Assembly: GCA_013697915.1 (NCBI GenBank)
Contig: JACCVY010000073.1
Span: 1 to 45,586, forward strand
Source: Blastocatellia bacterium
Lineage (GTDB): Bacteria > Acidobacteriota > Blastocatellia > Pyrinomonadales > Pyrinomonadaceae
Length of the DNA: 45,586 nt
Reading direction: 5' to 3'
Both the position numbers and the translations under genes were made by a program. This document shows positions 39,117-45,586 of this stretch, in pieces. Position 1 is the stretch's first letter. Each line of letters starts with the position of its first letter. The notes beneath the pieces were generated by a model. That model saw only the letters and a program-made list of their open reading frames with translations, was not told the origin of the DNA and ran no database searches.

Positions 39117-41624
39117 ATGGCAGAAAATGCTGACAAAACAAAAGCTGAACCGGAAGCTGAAATAACGGCTGCTGAGGTCGTGACTCCCTCGCTAAAGCCT
39201 GGCGAGCCTTTTGAAGTTGCGGTGCTGGCTTTGCAAAACACGACGCTCTTCCCGGAAACGGTTGTTCCCTTATCGGTGGGACGGCCGCGCTCGGTTGCGG
39301 CAGTTGAAGCGGCGCTGGGCACGGAAGAAAAACTGTTGGGCTGTATCACTGTGCGTCCCGAAATTACGCTGGGCACTCAGGACGCGAAGGCTGCCGATCT
39401 TTACGAGGTCGGCACGCTGGCCATGATCAAACGCATGGAGCGTCTCGGCGATACGGTGCACATTATTGCGCAAGGCACGGATCGCATTAAAGTTATCTCG
39501 TGGAAACAAGAGGAGCCTTACCTGCGCGCGGTCGTGCAAATGCTTCCCGCGGTGCAAACGAAGGACACAGAAGAAGTAGAGGCCACCAAGCGAAATGTGC
39601 AGTCGATGGTGCAACAGGCGCTGGCACTTTTGCCGGGAATCCCACCTGAAGTTCGGGTTGCAATTCTCGGTTCGGTAGAGCCGGTGCGGCTCGCTTATTT
39701 TCTCGGCTCGATCCTGAACCTTGGGGTCGAGCAGGAACAGAAGATGCTCGAAGCAGATTCTGCTGACGAGCTGTTGCGGCTGGCCCATGGCTACCTGGCG
39801 CGCGAGTTGGAAATTATTCAACTACGCTCGAAAATTGCCACCGAGGCGCAATCTGAAATGGATAAGGCCCAGCGGGATTACGTTTTGCGCCAGCAAATGA
39901 AGGCTATCCAGAAAGAACTGGGCGAGGATGAAAGTGGCGAACAGGCTGAGGCTGAGATGCTGCGCGAACGTTTGGCAAAGGCTGACTTGCCCGACGAAGT
40001 AAGAACGGAAGCGGAACGCGAGTTGAAGCGTCTGGAAAAACTTCCCGCCGCCGCCCCGGACTATCACGTCATTCGCACCTATCTGGAATACGTTCTGGAA
40101 CTGCCCTGGAGAAAATCTTCGGAAGACAAGCTTGATCTAAACGAAGCGCGCAAGATTCTCGACGAAGATCATTACGGTCTGGAAGATGTGAAGGAACGTA
40201 TTCTCGAGTTTCTGGCGGTCATTAAACTTAGGCCGGATACCAAGAGTCCGATTCTTTGTTTTGTCGGCCCGCCCGGCGTAGGTAAAACGTCGTTGGGCCG
40301 TTCGATTGCGCGAGCGTTAGGCCGGCAGTTTGAGCGAATGTCGCTGGGAGGCATGCGCGACGAAGCCGAGTTGCGCGGCCATCGACGCACCTACATTGGT
40401 TCGATGCCCGGCAGGATCATTCAATCGCTGCGTCGCGCGGGCGTGAACAATCCGGTGCTGATGCTTGATGAAATAGACAAGCTGGGCAACGACTATCGTG
40501 GCGACCCATCATCAGCATTACTCGAGATTCTGGATCCGCAACAGAACAATTCGTTTCGCGATCACTATCTGGATCTGCCGTTTGATCTTTCGCGCGTCTT
40601 TTTTATTGCCACCGCGAATCAGCTTGGTCCAATTCCCGCGCCGCTGCGCGATCGCATGGAAGTTATTTCCATTCCCGGTTACAGCGACATGGAGAAGTTG
40701 CAGATTGCCAAACGGTATTTGATTCCGCGGCAGACGGAAGAGAATGGCTTGAAGCCCGGCCAATTGACAATCACCGATGCGGCAGTCGAATTAATCGCCA
40801 CGCGTTACACGCGCGAAGCGGGTGTTCGTCAAATCGAACGGACCATCGGCAGCATTGCGCGCAAGGTAGCGCTGAAGATTGCGCAGGGCGAAGCAGAAAC
40901 AGTCAACGTGGATGCAGCGGACATTCACGATTATCTTGGCGCCCCTCGATTTTATCCCGAGCAGGCGCGTAAGGAGTTGCCTGCTGGTGTTGCCACTGGC
41001 ATGGCATGGACCGAGATGGGTGGCGAAGTTCTTTTCATTGAAGCGACCTTGCTTCCCGGCGGCAGAGGTTTGACTATCACCGGACAGCTTGGCGAAGTAA
41101 TGCAGGAATCTGCGCGCGCGGCCCAGTCGTATCTCTGGTCACACGCAAATGAGTTTGGCATCAATCCGGATATGTTCAAGGATTATGGGGTGCACCTGCA
41201 TGTACCGGCCGGAGCGATTCCTAAAGATGGACCAAGCGCGGGCGTTACGATCACCGCGGCACTGGCTTCGCTTTATACGGGTCGGCGGGTGCGTCCGGAT
41301 ACGGCAATGACTGGTGAGATAACACTTTCCGGTTTGGTCTTTCCGGTGGGCGGCTTGAAAGAAAAGATACTAGCAGCACATCGCGCGGGCATTCGTCGCA
41401 TACTACTTCCGGCGCGCAACGAAGCCGACATTGAAGACCTGCCTGACGATGCTCGCAAGGAGTTGCAGATCGTGTTTGTCGCGCGGATTAGTGAAGTGAT
41501 CGACGCCGCGCTTGAAGTGTTGGTGGCAAACCCGCCGCCGCCACTTCCGTCCGGCAGCCCGCGTGATGCAGCCAGCCGGCAAACCGAGCCGACAATGGAA
41601 CCAATAGCCGTACGTCAAGCTTAA
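39117..41624 (+). CDS. lon: ATP-dependent protease Lon
   Basis: 835 residues. Lon N-domain about 32-235 ([20 protein letters not shown]), coiled region to about 330 ([20 protein letters not shown]), AAA+ domain with Walker A GPPGVGKT (384-391) and Walker [11 protein letters not shown], and a serine-lysine protease domain with S707 (KDGPSAGVT) and K748 (GGLKEKI). It degrades misfolded and regulatory proteins in the cytosol. The first 30 residues are an acidic extension, and the last 25 are a Pro/Ser-rich tail after the usual end of the protease domain. The start follows AGGA by 11 bases and the hsp20 stop by 39, so they may share a transcript. A terminator closes the gene. Confidence 0.96.
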   Translation: MAENADKTKAEPEAEITAAEVVTPSLKPGEPFEVAVLALQNTTLFPETVVPLSVGRPRSVAAVEAALGTEEKLLGCITVRPEITLGTQDAKAADLYEVGTLAMIKRMERLGDTVHIIAQGTDRIKVISWKQEEPYLRAVVQMLPAVQTKDTEEVEATKRNVQSMVQQALALLPGIPPEVRVAILGSVEPVRLAYFLGSILNLGVEQEQKMLEADSADELLRLAHGYLARELEIIQLRSKIATEAQSEMDKAQRDYVLRQQMKAIQKELGEDESGEQAEAEMLRERLAKADLPDEVRTEAERELKRLEKLPAAAPDYHVIRTYLEYVLELPWRKSSEDKLDLNEARKILDEDHYGLEDVKERILEFLAVIKLRPDTKSPILCFVGPPGVGKTSLGRSIARALGRQFERMSLGGMRDEAELRGHRRTYIGSMPGRIIQSLRRAGVNNPVLMLDEIDKLGNDYRGDPSSALLEILDPQQNNSFRDHYLDLPFDLSRVFFIATANQLGPIPAPLRDRMEVISIPGYSDMEKLQIAKRYLIPRQTEENGLKPGQLTITDAAVELIATRYTREAGVRQIERTIGSIARKVALKIAQGEAETVNVDAADIHDYLGAPRFYPEQARKELPAGVATGMAWTEMGGEVLFIEATLLPGGRGLTITGQLGEVMQESARAAQSYLWSHANEFGINPDMFKDYGVHLHVPAGAIPKDGPSAGVTITAALASLYTGRRVRPDTAMTGEITLSGLVFPVGGLKEKILAAHRAGIRRILLPARNEADIEDLPDDARKELQIVFVARISEVIDAALEVLVANPPPPLPSGSPRDAASRQTEPTMEPIAVRQA

Positions 41625-41645
41625 GAGAAGTTTGTGGAAGGCAAC

Positions 41646-41675
41646 AAAAAAGGGTGGGATGATCCCGCCCTTTTG
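41646..41675. terminator. Bidirectional intrinsic terminator after lon
   Basis: AAAAAGGGTGGGA and TCCCGCCCTTTTG form a strong stem with a TGA loop and A/T tracts on both sides, between convergent lon and the sigma-54 activator. Confidence 0.8.
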
Positions 41676-41726
41676 TCTTCGGTCGACCGAAAGATGAGGC
41701 CATCAGCGAGATGCTCGACGAGATCT

Positions 41727-43607
41727 CTATTTCTTCAGTTGGTCCTTGAGATTCAGATTGCGAATCAGCCGGTGCAAATAATTTGGATGGACCCCCAAAA
41801 TCTTTGCGGCTTCCGTAAAGTTGCCATTCGCCTGAGCCATGGCGCTGAGAATGATTTGCTTCTTGGTTTGCATCACGGCTTCATGATATTTCGTCGCCGG
41901 TTCAGAAATGATGGACGCTGATTCAAGGATGGATTCAGGCAAGTCCTCAGGTAGTATTCTTTCTGTGCTACCGAGCACTACTGCTCGCTCGATCGCGTTT
42001 TCCAACTCGCGCACATTGCCCGGCCAATCGTAACCGACCAAACGCGCCTGCGCCTGCGGCAAAATTCCCATCACCCGACGATTGCACCTCTTGCCATACT
42101 TGGCCGCAAAATAGTTTGCCAGCAACGGAATGTCTTCCGGGCGATTTCTAAGTGGCGGCATCTCGATACTGACGACGTTAAGACGGTAATAAAGGTCCTG
42201 CCGGAAAGTCCCCTGGCTGACTGCCTCTTCAAGATTTCTGTTTGTGGCCGTGATAACGCGGATGTCCAACTTGATTGACTTGGTACCACCGACACGCTCG
42301 AACTCTCGCTCTTGCAAAACGCGCAGCAGCTTCACCTGCAGCGCTGAGGACAGTTCGCCAATCTCGTCGAGAAACACTGTGCCGCCTTCAGCAACTTCCA
42401 ACCGGCCCTTCTTCTGGGCCAGGGCGCCGGTGAATGAACCTTTTTCATGCCCGAAGAGTTCGCTTTCAAGCAGCGATTCCGCAAGCGCCGCGCAGTTTAC
42501 CGCCATGAAAGGTTTACTGGCGCGCTTGCTGTTCTGATGAATGGCGCGCGCCGCCAACTCCTTGCCTGTTCCACTTTCGCCGAACAGCAGCACGGTTGCA
42601 TCCGTAGGCGCAACTTTCGAAATAAACTGCAGGACATCGCGCACGGCTTCGCTTTCACCAACGAGGTTGTGTTCAATATTGAAGTCAGCGATCAGTCTCT
42701 GATTTTCACTTACCAGCCATTCGATGTGCCGCGCATTTTCGATGGCCACCGCGCTGATCGCGGCTATCGCGGTCACCAGTTGCAAGTGGTCCTTGTCGAA
42801 ATCAACGTCGGGTTCGCGCGTGTCGAGGTAAATCACTCCGACGGGGCGATCGAGCATAATTAATGGCACGCACAGAATTGAGTGTGGCCGATCGCGCACC
42901 AAACTCTCGGACTCGAAACTCGGCGCACCCGGCTGGTTCGCAATCAGGATGGACTCGCGTTGCTGCAAAACTGTTTTGGTTATAGTGCGGCTGATCTTGA
43001 TCGATTGATCCGGGCCGCGGTGCCGGTGCAACGCGAAGACTGAAGCGAATTCCAGTTCGTCATCTTTAGCGTGCTCAGCCGTGAGCAGAATGGCGCCTCG
43101 TTCGGCGGGCACAACTTCAAACAATAACGCGAGCAAGGTCTTTCTCAGTTCCTCAACACCACGAATCGCATTGACCGTCGTGCTGATCTTCATCAACGCG
43201 CTGAGGTCGCGGGCCATCAGGTAGAGCGCGTCATCAAATTTGATCTGCAACGTGGAACCGCTGACAACATGGGCGTCGTCGAACTGAATGCTGGTTGATA
43301 GTGCGGCAGTGTCACTCTCATGCAGCAAAAACAAAAACTGAGAGTCGCCAATGCGAACGCGATCGCCGTGTTGCAGTGTTCGAAGTTTAATTGGAACGTC
43401 GTTGATGAAGGTGCCGTTCAGACTCTCCAAATCCAGAATTACAAACTGGTCGTTCTCTTTCTCGATTTGAGTGTGGCGTCGCGAAACCGAAGCGTCGGCC
43501 AGGCACAGCGTTGCAGCCGTCTCGCGGCCAATGACCACCGGAAAGTCTTCGATTGAAAAGACGGCCCCTTTAAGTCTTCCGGCGATTGCTGTAAGTCGAG
43601 GGTTCAT
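41727..43607 (-). CDS. Sigma-54-dependent activator, FHA-GAF-AAA+-Fis
   Basis: 626 residues. FHA domain about 1-95 ([33 protein letters not shown]) binds phosphothreonine. GAF domain about 140-300. AAA+ domain about 315-555: Walker A GESGTGKE (343-350), loop GSFTGA (390-395) instead of the common GAFTGA, Walker [12 protein letters not shown], and [20 protein letters not shown] Fis-type helix-turn-helix ends it ([20 protein letters not shown]). It opens sigma-54 promoters after signals from a Ser/Thr kinase (through FHA) or a small ligand (through GAF); neither partner is in the window. GSFTGA occurs in some activators and may still contact sigma-54. The ATG has no clear ribosome site. Confidence 0.93.
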   Translation of the reverse strand: MNPRLTAIAGRLKGAVFSIEDFPVVIGRETAATLCLADASVSRRHTQIEKENDQFVILDLESLNGTFINDVPIKLRTLQHGDRVRIGDSQFLFLLHESDTAALSTSIQFDDAHVVSGSTLQIKFDDALYLMARDLSALMKISTTVNAIRGVEELRKTLLALLFEVVPAERGAILLTAEHAKDDELEFASVFALHRHRGPDQSIKISRTITKTVLQQRESILIANQPGAPSFESESLVRDRPHSILCVPLIMLDRPVGVIYLDTREPDVDFDKDHLQLVTAIAAISAVAIENARHIEWLVSENQRLIADFNIEHNLVGESEAVRDVLQFISKVAPTDATVLLFGESGTGKELAARAIHQNSKRASKPFMAVNCAALAESLLESELFGHEKGSFTGALAQKKGRLEVAEGGTVFLDEIGELSSALQVKLLRVLQEREFERVGGTKSIKLDIRVITATNRNLEEAVSQGTFRQDLYYRLNVVSIEMPPLRNRPEDIPLLANYFAAKYGKRCNRRVMGILPQAQARLVGYDWPGNVRELENAIERAVVLGSTERILPEDLPESILESASIISEPATKYHEAVMQTKKQIILSAMAQANGNFTEAAKILGVHPNYLHRLIRNLNLKDQLKK

Positions 43608-43716
43608 CGAATTGTGTGAGCCTTTGGAAGCCTGATCTCGGTCAGTTTACGCGTACCCGCGTGCCGGGGGCAATGGTCAGGTTACGGCTGACGACTCTAT
43701 CTGAACAGCACCTCGG

Positions 43717-43736
43717 GTCTATCTAACCGGATAGAC
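43717..43736. promoter_or_regulatory. Small perfect hairpin upstream of the tiny peptide gene
   Basis: GTCTATC (43717-43723) and GATAGAC (43730-43736) form a 7-bp stem. It lies in the 276-base gap between the divergent activator gene and the small peptide and could be a regulator site. Confidence 0.35.
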
Positions 43737-43821
43737 TCTCAAGCTGCGCTATTTTTTTCGCAAAGGATCCGGTTTGGCGATTGCGTCAACTAAATCACGG
43801 AATAATTGCCTTTGGAGGAGT

Positions 43822-43887
43822 GTGAAGCAGAGTGATCAACGAAGCGCGCAGCGTGGCACGCCGTTGGCATTAGATGAGCACAAATGA
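43822..43887 (+). CDS. Possible 21-residue leader peptide coupled to the next frame
   Basis: GTG start with GGAGGAG immediately upstream (spacing is short), reading MKQSDQRSAQRGTPLALDEH and then Lys-stop. The stop TGA overlaps the ATG of the downstream peptide (ATGA). It is hydrophilic with no known family. It may be real, or the ribosome site may serve some other start. Confidence 0.25.
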   Translation: MKQSDQRSAQRGTPLALDEHK

Positions 43888-44018
43888 AAAAAGAACTTCT
43901 AAAAGGATTCTCGCTGCTGGCGGTAATAATCGTGCTGGCGCTGATGACCGCGGTCGCTTCAGTGAATGCAAACGCGCCATTAAGCGAAGACGAGGGTTCC
44001 GTCGCAGTTAGTCGCTGA
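43884..44018 (+). CDS. Tiny exported or membrane peptide (44 residues)
   Basis: The ATG at 43884 opens MKKELLKGFSLLAVIIVLAL, continues through a hydrophobic core to VASVNANA, then 15 mostly polar residues to the stop. This is a near-perfect signal peptide or single membrane segment with a short tail. It is either a genuine small membrane or secreted peptide or the remaining start of a longer exported gene cut by a stop. It may be translated by coupling to the upstream leader frame; a terminator 120 bases downstream supports a short transcript. Confidence 0.5.
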   Translation: MKKELLKGFSLLAVIIVLALMTAVASVNANAPLSEDEGSVAVSR

Positions 44019-44140
44019 CTGTCAGGTCGCTCTCTTGCGCCGCACTGAAAGCGTCCGGTTACGAGCGCCGCTTTTAATACGAACTTTGCTTTCCCACGCA
44101 ACGGCCGGCGGACTCCCACTCTCTCCGGCTGATTGCCGCA

Positions 44141-44182
44141 AACCAAAAGGCAACCCAATGCCCCGGGTTGCCTTTTTGGTTT
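44141..44182. terminator. Intrinsic terminator
   Basis: AACCAAAAGGCAACCC and GGGTTGCCTTTTTGGTT form a long stem with a short loop and A/T flanks. It would end the small peptide transcript. Confidence 0.8.
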
Positions 44183-44264
44183 CAATACTAACCCAATGTC
44201 CAATGTCCGCAACTCGCCTTTGCACAAAAAGCGCTTGATTGTTCAGGAATCTGAGCTACGCCGA

Positions 44265-44417
44265 TTGCGGCTTGCCGCCGCACAGTGCGGAAAGGCTCGG
44301 CCTTTCCGGAAGCAAACTCCCACCTCTTTTCCTGAGGCTGAGCCTCAGGAAAAAGTCATTAAGGGGAACTGAGCGGAAAGCCATAGGCATTCCGCACTGT
44401 GCGGCGGCAAGCCGCAA
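44265..44417. repeat. Palindromic repeat family 1, copy B
   Basis: Outer arms TTGCGGCTTGCCGCCGCACA from 44265 and TGTGCGGCGGCAAGCCGCAA ending at 44417. Each arm has its own hairpin (GGAAAGGCTCGGCCTTTCC and GGAAAGCCATAGGCATTCC), and one more is central (CCTGAGGCTGAGCCTCAGG). Same plan as copy A at 4344-4501. Confidence 0.85.
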
Positions 44418-44473
44418 CCCAATCGCTCCTGCTGCTGCGAGCCAACAAACGTCGAGCGTTGGACCTTGGACTA

Positions 44474-45586
44474 CTACGGCACAATCTTCCAGTTGTTTGT
44501 AGGTTCCGTTGGGATCGTTTTATGGCGCTCGACCCAATCAATAATCAATTCCCGAATCTCCTGGCTTGAGCGATAAACAACTGGCCCGCCCTTGTACATC
44601 ACGTAGCCGCCACCGCCATTCACACGATAATTGTTAGTCGCCAACCGCAGCTTCTGCCCAGGAGAAAGAGCCTTGCCGCGGAATTGCAGGTTTTCGATTC
44701 GCTGGCCAACAGGCTTCGAGATGTTCAGCTGATACGTAACGCCTTCGGCAATATCAAAATTGTAACTGGGAATCTTTTCATCCACCAGATCGCGCGTAGT
44801 TTTTCCCGGTTGGTAAGGGCGAAAATATTTTGCCGAGTGTTCCAGCGCCTCTTTCAGTTGCTGACCGGTTACTTCGAGAACTACCAGCGTGTTTTCGTAA
44901 ATGTAGAGCCCGGCAATATCGCGAACTGTCACTGGTCCTTTGGCGATGCGCGCTTTCTCGTTGAAACTTGCGACCATCGACACGTCCGCCTTACCTGCTT
45001 CCATCTGCACTCGCTGAATCAGATCCAGAATCGCGGTGTCACGAAAGGTAGCGTCAGCCGCCGTTAACTCCGCAGCCGACTCGCCGATGGGATGCGACAA
45101 CCAGGCCTGGGTCTCGCGGTCATACGGTTCGCCAATCTTCAACAATTCCGCGTCGGCTAACACTTTGTCGTCCACTGCGATCGTACGCGCTGATCTTGCG
45201 GCGATGCGCCAGCGGCTGTCCTCATTTTCCAGATAAAGATCGACGCGTGCCAGATGTCGTCCCCAGTAATCGGCTTGGATTAACTGCACGCCGTTGATAA
45301 CCACCGAAGGTACATCGCGATGAGTATGGCCCATGAATATGAGATCGACACCAGGCACTTGCCGTGCGATTGCTATCGCTTCATTTTCGTTCGGAACCTG
45401 GCCGGGGTTGAGTTCTCCGGTGCGTAAGTCTTCTTCGAGGCCCATGTGCATCGCAATCACGACCACGTTAGCACGCTCTTTCCCACGCAACAGCGGCACC
45501 CACTTCCTCGCTTCGAGTAACGGATCTTTGAATTCGAGTCCCGCATAGTTCGGCGCGTTTTCCCAGTTGGGAATTCCCGGCGTCGT
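44474..45586 (-). CDS. 5'-nucleotidase/metallophosphatase family protein (5' end outside window)
   Basis: At least 370 C-terminal residues are visible; the frame is open to the window edge, so the true start lies beyond 45586. The metallophosphatase part shows GIPNWENAPNYAGLEFKDPL, VVVIAMHMGLEED and MGHTHRD, the later metal-binding motifs of the calcineurin-like fold. From about 45150 leftward comes a 5'-nucleotidase C-terminal domain (ENTLVVLEVTGQQLKEALEH, FNIAE-like strand, LATNNYRVNGGGGYVMYKGG). It should hydrolyse nucleotides or cyclic nucleotides outside the cytoplasm, but its signal peptide is not in view. Repeat family 1 copy B follows its stop. Confidence 0.9.
   Translation of the reverse strand, partial: TTPGIPNWENAPNYAGLEFKDPLLEARKWVPLLRGKERANVVVIAMHMGLEEDLRTGELNPGQVPNENEAIAIARQVPGVDLIFMGHTHRDVPSVVINGVQLIQADYWGRHLARVDLYLENEDSRWRIAARSARTIAVDDKVLADAELLKIGEPYDRETQAWLSHPIGESAAELTAADATFRDTAILDLIQRVQMEAGKADVSMVASFNEKARIAKGPVTVRDIAGLYIYENTLVVLEVTGQQLKEALEHSAKYFRPYQPGKTTRDLVDEKIPSYNFDIAEGVTYQLNISKPVGQRIENLQFRGKALSPGQKLRLATNNYRVNGGGGYVMYKGGPVVYRSSQEIRELIIDWVERHKTIPTEPTNNWKIVP

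Noticed and set aside
43760-43815. Sigma-54 promoter next to the sigma-54 activator
   Set aside because: GG and GC dinucleotides are present but not with the required -24/-12 spacing.

Overview
The window looks like a chromosomal stretch from an Acidobacteriota bacterium, most likely class Blastocatellia. The best phylogenetic pointer is the secreted VWA protein at 20166-21290, whose layout matches the VWFA-related family first defined in acidobacteria. Supporting signs are the secreted HEAT-repeat/cyclophilin fusion, the many hybrid kinases and the density of palindromic intergenic repeats. The taxonomic call is inference. I see no rRNA, tRNA, CRISPR array, integrase, transposase or phage gene.

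Layout. 1-5.1 kb: secreted HEAT/cyclophilin protein, an M1-peptidase-like protein that has lost its catalytic glutamate, and a DUF4112 membrane protein. 5.3-8.8 kb: extended SDR, TPR protein, ParE-type toxin with antitoxin, hotdog thioesterase and alpha/beta hydrolase. 9.0-14.6 kb: PAS-GAF-GAF hybrid histidine kinase, single-domain response regulator, GT-C-like membrane protein and small lipoprotein. 14.7-19.0 kb: medium-chain dehydrogenase, lipA, threonine dehydratase-like enzyme and lipB. 19.4-22.5 kb: exported proteins (helical, VWA, OmpA-like). 22.7-28.6 kb: a 2-oxoacid dehydrogenase operon in the order lpdA, E1alpha, E1beta, DUF4242, E2 (minus strand). LipA and LipB nearby would supply its lipoyl cofactor. 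29.0-33.7 kb: rhodanese, then a three-gene operon made of a degenerate receiver, a double-domain KaiC-like ATPase and a GAF-PAS-PAS hybrid histidine kinase. 33.7-37.5 kb: fumC, a small ferredoxin, a Rieske protein and a SIMPL-domain protein. 37.8-45.6 kb: CBS protein, Hsp20, Lon, an FHA-GAF sigma-54 activator, a tiny membrane peptide and the C-terminal part of a 5'-nucleotidase-type phosphatase that runs off the window.

The most unusual layer lies between the genes. Nearly every longer gap holds a palindromic or short-period repeat. At least six families of long inverted repeats can be read by eye, several with nested hairpins that suggest cruciform or cloverleaf folding, and some occur more than once here. 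A separate class has a strict 7-base period but a different core at each locus, often as two arrays in inverted orientation. In the dehydrogenase operon all four gaps hold a repeat: one palindrome and three heptad arrays with different cores. Some repeats supply the last codons of adjacent genes.

Main candidates for new biology are (i) the receiver-KaiC-kinase operon, where the receiver has Glu in place of the phosphorylatable Asp and KaiC keeps only one of the two classical phosphosites, (ii) the predicted inactive M1 peptidase with intact zinc ligands, and (iii) the shared heptad period across unrelated repeat cores. All alignments were made by eye.
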